64,000 nt of DNA, taken from contig OX345638.1 of NCBI GenBank assembly GCA_947044365.1, positions 9,247,201-9,311,200 of the forward strand, written 5' to 3'. The stretch comes from Petrosia ficiformis (Eukaryota > Porifera > Demospongiae > Haplosclerida > Petrosiidae). This document shows, piece after piece, positions 22,213-34,200 of this stretch. Position 1 is the stretch's first letter. Each line of letters begins with the position of its first letter. Both the position numbers and the translations under genes were made by a program. A model generated the notes under the pieces. The model worked only from the letters and a program-made list of their open reading frames with translations. It was not told where the DNA came from and ran no database searches.

Positions 22213-22510
22213 ATAAATATATAGAATAAATGGATGAATAGATGGATGGATGAATGGATAAATGAATGGAAGTATGGATGAATGGATGAATGTATGAATG
22301 GATGGATGAATGGAAGAATGGATGTAATGGATGGATGAATGGATGGATGGATGAATGGATTGATGGATGGATGGATGAATGAATGGATGGATGGATGGAT
22401 GAATGGATGGATGGATGGATGGATGGATGGATGGATGGACTGATGGATGGATGAATAGATAGATGGATGGATGCACAGATGGACAGATGAATGAATGGAT
22501 GGATGGATGT
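22213..22510. repeat. (GGAT)n / GGATGAAT minisatellite
   Basis: Nearly 300 bp of GGAT/GAAT units. It gives long open minus-strand frames of I-H-P-S repeats that are not genes. Confidence 0.85.
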
Positions 22511-22611
22511 ACACACCTTAGAGTCTTCTTTGTATGAAATCCACTATGAAATAAAAACTTTTTTTCTAACTGCATACATAACATACCATCTTTCCAAATT
22601 TATCCTGAATT

Positions 22612-22663
22612 GATAGATAGATAGATACATACATGTAGATAGATAGATAGATAGATAGATAGG

Positions 22664-22700
<37 letters not shown>

Positions 22701-22702
22701 GA
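22612..22702. repeat. (GATA)n microsatellite
   Basis: Mostly uninterrupted GATA units between two exons of the USP9X remnant. Confidence 0.85.
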
Positions 22703-22996
22703 ATGAATAGATAGAGATATATAGAGATGATATAGACACACACAAACACTATTACATCTTCAAGACATGATCGTACACTTCACCAGTATATTCACCACCA
22801 AAACACTGAGACTTGAGTTCCTATAAGGAATATTATTTAGTGAATTAAAAGATAAACAGAGAGACAAATATCACCTCTTCATCCTCCATCCTGGCCTCCA
22901 TTACATCACCATCATCAAATTTATACCACTTTCTAATCTGAGATACTGGAGGTCTGTATGAAAGATAATAATTAATAATAGATTGTCAGTATGTTA

Positions 22997-23310
22997 GGGG
23001 TAAGTTTTACTGTCTGTCAGTCTGTCGGTCAATCTGTCTGTCTGTCTGGTCAGTCTGTCTGTCTGGTCATTCTGTCTGTCTATCAGTCTGTCTATCAGTC
23101 GATCTGTTTGTCCGGTCAATCTGTCTGTCTGTCTGTCAGTCAGTGGTAAGTCTGTTTCTGTCAGTCAGTCTGTCAGTCTGTCTGTCTGTCAGTCCGGCCA
23201 ATCTGTTCGTCTGTCTGTCAGTCAGTGGTAAGTCTGTCATTCTGTCAGTCAGTCTGTCAGTCTGGTCAATCTGTCTGTCTATCAGTCAGCTGTCTATCTG
23301 TCTTTCTATT
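22997..23310. repeat. CTGT/GTCAGT simple repeat
   Basis: Irregular CTGTCTGT and GTCAGT units; open frames here are repeat artefacts. Confidence 0.75.
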
Positions 23311-23433
23311 TGTCACTTAATATATTTTGTAGTGAAAGATTTATTAATATCTCTTCCTGTTCTTCATTTTTTTCTTTCTTCTCATCTGTGTCTGGAATCT
23401 CTTCGCCTGGTTTGAATATGTATAGAAATATAC

Positions 23434-23436
<3 letters not shown>

Positions 23437-23475
<39 letters not shown>

Positions 23476-23735
23476 TTGGTTAGTTCTTTACACATATTCT
23501 CTTCACTGTGTCCACCCGAAAATATTAACCTTTTAAAAACTATATTCATTAACCCTTTAATAACTACTTTAATAAGTACATTTATTAATGCTTTAGTAAC
23601 TACATTCATTAACCTTTTAACAACTACATTTATTAACCTTTCATAAATACATTCCTTAATCCTTTAATAAGTACATTTATTAACCATTTAATAACTACAT
23701 TTATTAACCCTTTAATAACTACATTTATTAACTCG
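23437..23735. repeat. (TG)n run and a 24-bp minisatellite
   Basis: (TG)n at 23437-23471, then from about 23535 to 23735 repeats of about 24 bp of the type ATTTATTAACCCTTTAATAA. Confidence 0.75.
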
Positions 23736-23881
23736 TTTACAAACTCACTTTTTTGTCACATTTTTCACACAAGCATTAGCTCCTTCTAAAAGGTCACCTT
23801 TAACATACGAATCCAATGACTGAAATAAATTATGATGTAATCTGATATCAACATTAATGGTTCCTCACAAGAAACCTACAA

Positions 23882-24015
23882 GTGTATGTATGCATGTATG
23901 TACGTATGTATGTATGTATGTATGGTATGTATGTATGTATGTATGTATAAATATATATATATATGTATGTATGTATATATATATGTACATTTTTGTAAAT
24001 GTATATATGTATGTA
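23882..24015. repeat. (TATG)n and (TA)n run
   Basis: Interrupted TATG tetranucleotides followed by TA repeats, just before duplicated block A. Confidence 0.75.
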
Positions 24016-24400
24016 TGTATTTAAGTACTTGAAGGGTTTGAGCTTAAACTTCAGTCCGATTCAAATTAGATGGGCTGGGGCTTGAGCTTGTGCTTAAGCT
24101 CTTTTTTTACAGGGCTTGACCTAACCCTGGCTGTTACTTCCTATATATGTGTTTTGAAAGTTTAGATCAACACTATCTTTTAGTGGTAACTCAATAACAT
24201 CATCTTGTGTAGTGATATTAGGATTAGATCAAGAATTAAGAAGAGTAGTAGTTAATATGAAAAATTAATTATTTCTCAAACAATTATATAAAAAAATTAA
24301 TGAAGTGACAAAATCATTTAACATCAGCAAGTAAAATAGTTGAAATGTTCAAAAGTTTAATTATAATAATTATGTAATTATAAAATTCCTAATTAAATTC

Positions 24401-25433
24401 TTATTTCTCCTCATCTTCTATCAAGTGTTGATGTTGATGTAACTGATAATATACACCTCTCTTAGCTAATAGTTCAGTGTGTGTACCCTTCTCAACAACA
24501 CTACCATTAGCTATTACCACAATACAGTCAGCACTATACACAGTGGATAACCTATGAGCTATTACTATACTAGTACGACCCTCCCTAGCTTTATCTAGAG
24601 CTTCCTGGACTATTATCTCACTCTCACTATCTAGGGCTGATGTTGCTTCATCTAGAAGAAGTATTTTAGAGTTTCTGATCAGAGCCCGGGCTAAGCCAAT
24701 TCTTTGTTTCTGTCTTCTACTTAACTGAGTGCCTTTATCACCATCATTAGTACTATAACCCTGAATAAATGGATAGATAGATGGATGAATAGATAGATGA
24801 ATGAATAGATGAATGAATAGATGGATGGATGGATGGATGGATGGATGGATGGATGGAAGAATGGAAGGAAAAATGAATGGATAGAGGGATGGATGGATGA
24901 ATGAATGGATGGAAAGTAGAAGGATGGATGAACAGATGGATGGATGGATGAATGGGTATGGACGGAATGACAAATACATATAATTTCGTACTTAAATAGA
25001 TAAATAGATGGTATTAACACATAGATAGATAGATGGCATGAACACATAAATAGATATGAACAGAAGGAACAAATACTAATATATACATACCTGTGGTAAT
25101 GATTGTATGAAATTATGAATATTAGCAGCCTTTGCAGAATCAATAATCTCTTCATCAGATACCTCACGATGATTAGCACCATATCCTATATTATCAGATA
25201 TACTAGTATCAAATAGAATAGGTTCTTGAGATACAATACCTAATTGCGTCCTTAATCAACGAATATTGAGTTCTCGTATATCAACATCATCTAAAAGGAC
25301 TCCACCGTTTAATGGATCTTAGAATCTTTCAATAAGAGAGACTACAGTACTTTTACCACAGCCTGATGGACCTACTAGTGCTATAGTCTGTCCTGGTTTA
25401 ACTGATATCGATAAATCTTGTAATACATTAACA
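24401..25433 (-). pseudogene. ABC-B transporter C-terminal nucleotide-binding domain, pseudogene A
   Basis: Two minus-strand exons, 25433-25091 and 24760-24401, split by an intron full of GGAT repeats. Exon 1 has Walker [10 protein letters not shown] and SLIERF, then TAA where a Tyr is expected, and a second stop (TGA) at the Trp in NIRWLRTQ. Exon 2 has a damaged signature, LSRRQ instead of LSGGQ, intact Walker [13 protein letters not shown]-loop VIAHRLSTV, and a normal stop. This is the second ATPase half of a P-glycoprotein/MDR-type pump. No transmembrane exons precede it; the retroelement lies there instead. Two stops and the broken signature make a working protein impossible. Confidence 0.9.
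24768..24960. repeat. GGAT minisatellite in the ABC pseudogene A intron
   Basis: GGAT/GAATG units forming most of the intron; a nearly identical array is at 38679-38870 and a diverged one at 57212-57485. Confidence 0.85.
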
Positions 25434-25559
25434 CTATATTATTACTTTCAGATCATTTTATATAATTTATACGTATGTATTATAATTATTATATACATGC
25501 GTACATACTTACATACAATTACTGTCAGCCCCTTCTATACTGTAAAACCACCCTTTCAC

Positions 25560-26960
25560 CTCCAAGTGAGTGTCTCTTAGTAGGTTGGTGCGTCTGGGTT
25601 CACACCCCAGTTGCACATAAAATATAAATTGTGACAAAAACTCAGTAAAACGAAGACAGAAAAGGAGAGGAACTAGAAGGATCCTCTCTAACCTGGTGAG
25701 AAACTTGGCATGTACTACGATGATGGAGTCAGAGGAAAGTTATGCTAACAGAATCCTGTTGACAAACTCATGAAACACTGAAGCATATCCCTGGAAGAAT
25801 GATAAATAAGTCACAATCTTTGAGAGTAGCAACCAGGAATATAAGGACAATGACTGAAAACATACTCAGCAAACTGAATCTCATTATCTTAGATGTAATA
25901 AGTCAGGGAAACCTTTTCTGGTTGTGCTGCTCTTGTTTGCCATGAGCTTACAAGGTTGGAAACTGGAATACTGAAAAAGGTGAATTTGAACAGAGTGGTT
26001 TTGTTATGTATACAGTGTGAAACCACTGAGAGAAGAGCGAGAACAGGCTGTGGCCATTGCAATAATGATGAAACTACATCCAGCTGTAGTGTCAGGGGAT
26101 GCAGTAAGCCCTGGAATCTTATTTATCAGACGTTTGCTGAAGAAGAAATATTCGACTGTTACCAACACCAACTTCAACACAGACTCACATGTACACGGCA
26201 ACATCCTGGTCAAAAAAGTGGCACATGATAGACCTTATTGTGGTTAGGCAACATCACAGAAGTCAGGTGCTAGACTCTAGAGTATATATTAGTGCTGATT
26301 GCTGGTCTGATGATCGTTTGTTGTACAGTAAACTGTGAATATCCATTAAGTGCATCTTAGGAAGGCAGAAGAACGATCCCATAGTGAAGAAGACCCTTGA
26401 GACTAAGGTTACAGAATTACTATACAGAATGACTGGTTGGTGGAGAGATCAAAGCATTTACAGGTGTTGGTGGACCATTATGATCAAAAGGGTTTCTACA
26501 AAGCTTTAAGACAACATACTTACGCAAAGGGAGGAGGTCTTGATCTGTTAAGATGAAGATGATAGTAGCGTGTCTATGAAGGAGAATATCATGGATTGTT
26601 GGAAGTTATACTTCTAACAGCTTCTAAATAGGGAATCATCTATGAGATGATCTGAACTGCTGAGTATGTGTCTTAGGAGTGGTGAAATGAAGTTTTTATT
26701 TCAATTCATATAAAGGGAGACAAAGAACTCTGTAGCAACTACAGGGGAATAGCTCTGGTGTGCTGCAGGTAAGATCCACAGCGAAATTCTGATGACAACA
26801 TTGCTACCACTGAATAACATGCTTGCTTTGCCTGAGATGTGATGTGACTTCAGAAGAAATAGATTTTGTTAAGTATAAGCATAATGGTAAATAGCACACC
26901 ACTCTCTGTCATATGGCAATTCACATTTACAAAACAAACAGTGCTCGTTTTCTGAATTCG
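25560..26960 (+). mobile_element. Decayed non-LTR retrotransposon, copy A (internally deleted)
   Basis: Translated in shifting frames on the + strand it shows endonuclease traces (ADCWSDDRLLYS, from the catalytic SDH-type end) and reverse-transcriptase start traces (NYRGIAL, AGKI). Compared with copy C it lacks much of the endonuclease start and the RT core. The 5' end holds a tRNA-like B-box motif, GGGTTCACACCCC. Many stops and frameshifts. The style resembles the endonuclease-RT LINEs often annotated as craniofacial development protein 2-like. Confidence 0.7.
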
Positions 26961-27064
26961 TGAAAGTTTCAGATGATCCTCAATCAGATTGGCAGTCTGT
27001 GTTGATTGGGGCTTCTGCATTTGATTTTGTATAATAATAATTATAATGCTATTTTAAGTTCTAC

Positions 27065-27256
27065 CTCAGTGGAGTTGATGGCTGCTTTACTGGTAGCATT
27101 AAGTTCAGGAGACATCTGTAGTAAACATGCATAGAATAGACAGAATCACAGTTTTCAAATTGAAAAATATAGTAGTTACCATGGATTCAGATGTAGCGTC
27201 GTCACTACAAGTATTCTTCAATTCTGAACTTGACTATAAACAATTATACATCTTAG

Positions 27257-27310
<54 letters not shown>

Positions 27311-27347
27311 CAATTTATATAATTATATATTATTATATACTACTTAG

Positions 27348-27383
<36 letters not shown>

Positions 27384-27690
27384 TATTTACTGAAGTATTT
27401 ACCTGAGACTTACTAAAACCTCTTTCACTGACTGTTGGATATTGTTCACATTCAGGTGCCAGTAGTTATATGTAGCTTTAATTAAACCTTGAGATGGTTT
27501 AAGTATATCATTTACATTCCTGGCTATGACAACCACCAGGTGCTACAAGTGATCCCCTACATTTCTTTGGTGGTAAACCAAACAAGACAATTGTTTGCCG
27601 TAGCTTTTCAGCACTGAAATTGAATTTCCTCCCACGGGCCTTGCAAAATTCATAATGCAGTATGTATAATAGGACTAATATGAAATACAC
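27065..27690 (-). pseudogene. Candidate minus-strand exons of an unidentified gene (copy A)
   Basis: Three blocks have plausible splice sites and phases: 27403-27519 (includes ILKPSQGLIKATYNYW), 27180-27233, 27065-27115 (MSPELNATSKAAINSTE). An adjacent frame at 27508-27690 reads FCKARGRKFNF and LRQTIVLFGLPPKK. No family recognised. Copy B repeats it but has lost the donor of the last block. Could equally be a further transposon. Confidence 0.25.
27255..27385. repeat. (TA)n microsatellites
   Basis: Two long TA runs; matched in copy B at 41170-41295. Confidence 0.9.
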
Positions 27691-28006
27691 ATTGTGACAG
27701 CAAACATACCATACTAATATTGTTTTATTGCCCTCATGAAAGTAGGATGGAAGCAGATAATTAAAGAGCTTTATAGAGCTTTACAGAGCACATGGATAAA
27801 CAATTGTATATATCAGACTATTTGATACAATTAACCTATCAACACCTACTTTACTGTTGTTGAATGGTGCATTTGCACCATCCGTTCTGCACGAGCTCCA
27901 CCGAGCCCCACCTTCATCCGAATTCCTCACAACCACAGTAATGCAATATAGGCGGTTTTGACACGGCCCACAAGAATGCGAATGTGCTGCTGACTTCACG
28001 AAAGTC

Positions 28007-28298
28007 ATGGACGATCAGCCAAACCTGGCTGAACTCCTAGATTGGGTTAGAACTGTGAAATGGCATAATTTGGGCATTAAGCTAGGCCTTGAAAATAGTG
28101 TCTTGGAGGGAATAGAAAAACGATATGCTAATAATGATGAAGATTGTAGAAGAACCATGTTTAGTAAATGGTTGAGTACCAGCAATAAATGTACTAGAGG
28201 AGAGCTCCTACAAGCACTGAGGTCAAGAGCTGTGGGTGAGAATTGTATGGCAGATGAATACCAGAGATCCTTTCAGAAAAGAACTCATTCTGCTCCAG
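28007..28298 (+). CDS. Unit 2 exon 1: Death domain
   Basis: ATG in GTCATGG context, 97 residues plus one base (GCTCCAG|GTATGT). [22 protein letters not shown] and LLQALRSRA mark a Death domain. Its base sequence matches unit 3 exon 1 throughout, and the 5' flank (27780-28006) is shared too, so a promoter was probably copied with it. A minus-strand open frame over the flank is not considered a gene. Confidence 0.85.
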
Positions 28299-31200
28299 GT
28301 ATGTACAGACATATAATGTAAAACAGCTAAGATGCATGGCTGCAAATATGATTCAATCCATGTTGGGGAATAATTACATTATGTTAAGCACTCAGACACT
28401 TTTGTAGTTATGGTTATGAGTGGTCAGTGTAATTTTAAGCTTGAGAATTACCAAATTGACTTCGTAGTTAGCCTCAAGACCAGCTCTCTCTACCTACACA
28501 CATTATAACACAGGCAGATATGCGCTTAAAGTCATGTCCTACTCAATATATTGATGCACTGAAATTTTTTACAATGATATTTATTAGTCTGGAACAAATC
28601 TTTCATTCGGCTCAACTATTGGGTGGAATTGATTGCAGTTCCACTTCTTGTGTGGTGATAGTAATAATATTGATTAGATATTTGAGAGCATATTCATGTG
28701 CTGACAACTACTTATGTATGTGCTTATGATTGAGTTGCATCTTGTTAATATGGAAACTTGTATATGTCATAGTTATACTTGTAGTAAATATTAATGCAAA
28801 TCAGTGATGAACTGTTTACTGAGAGGTGATACAACCTCAACATTGACTGTAAAGTACTGTAGTGTTGTTTTAGTACTGGGTATGAATTTTAGTTCTAGTT
28901 TTAGTATACTTGGTAACAATTTTAGCTAATGTTAGTACTACATATCTTCATTGAAGCAATCCAGAGCAAACCCAAGGTGAACTAAATAAATAAATGTAAC
29001 GTTGTTTGTTTGCTCATTTGCAGCTAAAGATACTTGGTTTCACTCCCTCTCTTTTTATCTGTAGTGTTCATTTGAAGCTTGCTCGAATCCTACTTTGTTA
29101 TCTTTTTTTTCTTTTTGTAACAACATGCTTCGGAGCTACTTTTCTATCATCTTTTTCTCCTACATTGTAATGACATGAATACGCTTCGACCAATCATAGT
29201 GACCTCTTCTGGATATGTGGTTCTATATTATTTTATTGCTGACCTCAACTAGTAGATAGTAACAGTGAGTTCATTTTGATTAAATTAGAAGAAAGGATGG
29301 TGTTGTCTGACACCAGTGACCTTTCTTGGATTCAGCCTGTAATTGTACCACCAAAGTACTAGAACAACTTTATTTATATATAATCTAAACTATAATTATG
29401 TGCAATTTATTATTACATCATAAACCACCGATAGAAAGTGGAAGGGTACTCTTATACTCTCTATCATTATGGGTTCTTACATGGAGTAATAATTAACAAT
29501 TAATTATGCTAGACATTTTATTTCTCATAGATGTGCCGCCTCCTCAAGGTGATGATTCCCTTTCTCCTCCACCCTATAAAATACCCAAACAGGTAAATTA
29601 ATGAAACTCTGCTAATAGCAATAGCGATAATATAAATAGGTTCATTAAAGAAGAAGCCACTTGTAATGGTTCTGTATCACCACAAGAAATATAGGTTATA
29701 CACATATTAGGAAGGATTTATATCCTGAGGGTAAAACGTGAATGATGCAAAATAATATGAATCCCAACAAACAGGCATATAAGCATTATAAATCATGGTA
29801 ATTTAAATCATATTCATAGTTTACTCGTTTTATTTAAACTATATTCATAGAGTTTCCACTACACAATTGGCAATATTATTATCTCTCATTAGAACAGTTA
29901 GAATTATTCATGATATGGTTTATTAATAATAATGTGATCTATCTTTTGGAAAGGGACACTTTCCTACAAAATCATTTTGATCAAATACTTAACTTCAATT
30001 GCTCATCATTCTGCCATTTTGCACACAATGTCAATGAAATTTAGTATCCACAAAAGGCTATTAATAAACTCCTTATTCACCCATTTTTATTAACTTCTTG
30101 TAACAAAATGTGTGGAATGATGAGCGATTAATTGTTCCATGGGAAAATGTGTCTTTACATCTGCTTAGAAAATGACAAATTCGGTCCTTTGCTTCATAAA
30201 CTTTTATCTCATGCTCTTACGACCAAATCCTTTTATATAAATTATATTTTTATTGTCCTCTGTACCTATACCATACAGTCTAATAATTGTCCAGACTCTT
30301 ATGTGATACCAGAGTACTATCAATCTCAGTTTGAGGAAAAGAGAAAAAAACTCCATATACTCATCACTAAAATGATAAAGATTCTAAAAAAAAACAACAT
30401 TTCTTTAAATGGCCTGAAGTACTTTTTGAGCCTTCGTCCGGTGTTCAGAGATGCTGCTAGAGCTGCAAAATCAATTGAAGAAGCAATGATTGTCATTTCC
30501 GATCACACTTCATTGATTAACACAAAACATCAGCATTTTGCAAGAGAATCCCAATAGATCATTCCTATGGTCAAGATTTTATGAAGCACTCACGTAAAAA
30601 TGTTTCGAAACCAGAGAAGGTAGAGTTTGTTTTGGAATGGGAAGGAGATAAGACTACACTGAGTGATATACAAAGTTTACTCAGAAAAGCTTTTCATTAT
30701 GAAGCAAAACATGTCATTGTGAAGGTAGTAAATGAGGGCAACTCCATTATCGTGATCTGCTATGCTCCACCTTATCTTCATGAAGAGCTGATAAGACTAG
30801 TAAAGGATAGCGAAGAGGTCTTGAGAAACGAGAAATTACTTTCTGTTACCATTGGAGGATTTGCAATTATCAAGAAAGAAACAGAAGCCAAGGTTAGAGT
30901 TTTTAATGCTCATGCAGTTAATAATTATAATTAGGATTATAACACAGTGTTTTGAAACAGTAGTTCACATGTATATAACTAAATAATAATGAGACAAGTC
31001 TCACTTATTATGTCTCTTGCTATGTAAGGCCTTTGACAAAGAATCAGTTTCTGGTATTGTAGTTTTTTTTTCTAGTTCTAAACTTAATATTATTCATGTT
31101 TTATGAAATTTGTTGTTTGCAACTTAATGGTGAATAGCACGATACTTTTGTTCACATGAAAAGTTTCAGCCATATTGTATTATACTGTATCTTATTATTA

Positions 31201-34200
31201 ATATCATACCACACCCATGAATTGACAGCTCCCCAGAATGTCCTTAATTATGTGCACTGTGACACAAACATAATACATTATGTAGTTTGAACTCATGGGA
31301 AAGCAATCATTGGGATGGGCCTGCTCTATATAACACAATTAAATAATTATCGTGATTAAATATTCTTTTCATGCAGTTGAACCCACAAGAATGTTTGAAA
31401 GAGAAGCCAATTTGTCGAAGTGTCTCTATGGAAGAACAAGGTGATAAATGTTTGCTACAAAATTCTTATTTGTTTTTATATAGTCACAAACACACAATTT
31501 TATGCTAATTAACCCATGCAGTGAGGCTTAAGCCAATGGTTTTGTCCATCATAATCTAGGCAGGGAGTGTAAAAATCCCAGTATACTCAACTTTATTATG
31601 CTGTTTGAGTTTTCAAACATGCTGTGTTGACATTCTCTTTAATAATTATATTTACATAGATGCTCTCCGAAATGCCCATATCCACAAGAATACCAAGAAA
31701 ATATCTATCATAGATACACTGAGTTTAGAAGTTACAGAAAGGCAATTATTAAATGTTATTCCATTATCAGGTATACTAATATACATGTATAATATCATAC
31801 TTTAAATATGAGTTACTATTAGGAGAACATGACCTTCTGACTTCTGAAATGAAAGAAACTGACCTGTCTAAAATACATGTTAGAAAAGAAGACAAATGTC
31901 CAGACAAGTATGAATTCCAACATGAAGAGGTATTATAATAAATACTCACATGACACACAACACATGTAGATTCTAATTTCTTTTATTCTCTTCTGTGACA
32001 TTCCAGGAATCGGACCCTGTCCTGGATGCTCTAAAATCCACAAGTGCTTTGGAAGTTGCTCATTTCTTTTCAATCTATGATATACATGTTACTGAACAAA
32101 AGAAAATTAAGTTTCTATCATTAACCTCAACATCAGGTAAATATTTCTCTTCTGTTTATTAAACAAATGAATACATTTGTCTATTCTATCTAATCTAATG
32201 TTATACTCATTTAGTAGACACTCAGGATTTTCGATTTCCTGTTGAAATGAATCCTTTGAAACTTCTTGTATCTGTTATACATAACACTGAATCCATTCAG
32301 AAAAAAATGGGAGCTGAACTATCTAGAGAGAGAGAAATGTCAGAAAACTACAAGAAAAAATCATTTGAAATGATGAGGGTACTACATGGAAAAGAAATGC
32401 AGATTGAAAAGATTCAAAGAATCAATGTAGAATCTCAAATCAGTATGTTTATATATGTGTGTGTATTAATGAGTGCTATTAATACTTTATATATGATTTT
32501 AGTGGTAGTTGATAAAGCATTGCAACCAGAGGAAGTTTTACTGGAGGCTAAAGATGAGCACAAAGGAGAGAAAGTAAAGTTAGTTCAGGAAGGTGAGTTT
32601 TATGATTACATGTATATATTATAGTATTACAGGCTGTAGCAAAGCATGGTCCAGGTCATCATACATTATTATGGCTTGTAGGGCTATCCCTATGATTGCT
32701 TTCCCACAGGTTCGAACTATATTAATATATATATACATTATATATAAACTATTAATATGTTTGTGTCACTTACGCGAGTATGCATTGTATACGTAGTTAA
32801 GGAAGTTACGTCATTCCCGGGGGCTCGGCCAAAGAAAGCTGTGTAGCTTACGTAGAAACTAGAACTAATAGCTAGCTATTCTACCTGAAATATATTCTTA
32901 AAGTTCTACAAGGTTCTTTAAAAGGTAAAGAGAGTTGATAATCAAAATAATAACTATAATAGGCTGTTGTGTTTCAGGCATGATAAAGTCAGCCATGATT
33001 ACTGAATGCTGGACACCATAAAGCAATCATAGGGATACTTTTTTTATATACACTTGTTGTTTGAAATGTTATTTATCATTATAGAGGAGGATTTATACCA
33101 GGAGATGAAGGATTCTGAGAGAAATGAATTGAAGAGTGAGCTACCTGAAAGAAAGGATGAACTACCAGAGAAAAAGGATGAACTACCAGAAAAAAATGAA
33201 GAACTACCACAGAAAAAGGATGAACTACCACAGAAAAAAGATGAGCTACCAGAAAGAAAGGATGAACTACCAGAGAAAAAGGATGAATTACCAGAAAAAA
33301 TTGATGAACTAACACAGAAAAAGAATGAACTACCAGAGAAAAAGGATGAGCTACCAGAAAAAAATGAGGAACTACTACAGAAAAAAGATGAACTACCAGA
33401 GAAAAAAGGCGAGCTACCAAAAAGAAAGGATGAACTACCAGAGAAAAAGGATGAACTACCAGAGAAAAAGGAAAAAGGGGTAACATCTAAAGAACACAAG
33501 TCTATGGACGTTGATATCCAATTTGATTTGACAGTTCCTACAGAAGGTGAGCAACTAAACATATAATAATATTAAATTCATAATTTCATTGCTTAGCTGA
33601 TAAAAGCTAATCCACCCTCACTCCCAATAGTGTTATTTTCTCAAAGTGGAATAATTATAAAAATTGTCTATGGCCATTCCTATGATTTCTTTCCACTAGT
33701 TTGCATCTATATTTGCATATATGCTTGTGTCACATAGATTTAGTGGTTGCATATATAGTTAAGGAAGTTGCGTCATTCAGGAAGACTTGGTTGACAAAAG
33801 CATGTGCCTGAGCTACAGCAGACCAGCTGGAAGAAATCAATTTGTGCAAAGTGTACAATTGATAGCTGTTGTTGTTGAATTACATTGTAAATGTTATACA
33901 AAAACCATTAAAGTGTAAGGAGAATAGAAAAAGAAATAACTATAATAAGTGGTTGGATTTCAGACAAAGCAATCAGAGGGATCCTTTTTTATCTGTAATT
34001 ACATCTTGTTTCATATCTTTACAACTTTACTTTAATGGTTTGCTTGTAATACCTCACAATTTGTACTGGGATTATTCAACAATACTATATATATATATAT
34101 ACATATACATAAATTAATTATATATATATAGGGATTGTTGATTGAATTCTCATCCATTGTGTGTAGCATTACAGTTAGCTAATGAATAGTAGAAAACAGT

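Larger units (their letters stand above)
21070..23819 (-). pseudogene. USP9X: USP9X/fat-facets-type deubiquitinase remnant
   Basis: Minus-strand exons, in gene order. 23749-23819: [16 protein letters not shown], then after a frameshift CEKCDKK. 22875-22953: KWYKFDDGDV. 22752-22820: CFGGEYTGEVYDHVLK, then stop. 22517-22569: [11 protein letters not shown]. 22136-22189: [11 protein letters not shown]. 22012-22075: YFLERSNSAKMTL. 21070-21240: acidic tail ending in stop. These match, in order, the zinc ribbon, the GKWYKFDDGDV and QCFGGEY blocks of the catalytic domain, and C-terminal blocks of USP9X proteins, large ubiquitin-specific proteases. The frameshift in the zinc ribbon, the stop straight after DHVLK, and the absence of most of the region between FHTKK and WSPP show decay. 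Assigning the last exon is inference from position and phase. Introns are filled with simple repeats. Confidence 0.75.
24132..29855. repeat. Segmental duplication copy A
   Basis: Holds ABC pseudogene A, retroelement A, a set of minus-strand candidate exons and the unit 2 Death-domain exon. Nearly identical, in order, to copy B (38043 to about 44195), at an offset of 13.91 kb. A 373-bp piece present in B (42465-42837) and in C is missing here near 28550. Confidence 0.85.

Noticed and set aside
22116..22584. Long minus-strand frames of I-H-P-S repeats (also 24401-25182, 38632-39093, 57166-57546, 56556-56765 plus)
   Set aside because: Translation of GGAT/GAATG tetranucleotide arrays in introns; only the ABC exon inside some of them is real coding sequence.
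25590..25625. Possible tRNA gene (GGGTTCACACCCC)
   Set aside because: Only a B-box-like motif at the start of a decayed retroelement; no cloverleaf.
27781..28008. 75-codon minus-strand frame next to unit 2 (and 41695-41922)
   Set aside because: Overlaps the probable promoter/5' UTR of the Death-domain exon; identical only because the block is duplicated.
33044..33562. 172- and 135-codon antisense frames (S-F-F-S-G-S repeats)
   Set aside because: A 21-nt repeat opens several frames at once. The sense frame is fixed by exon phase on both sides.
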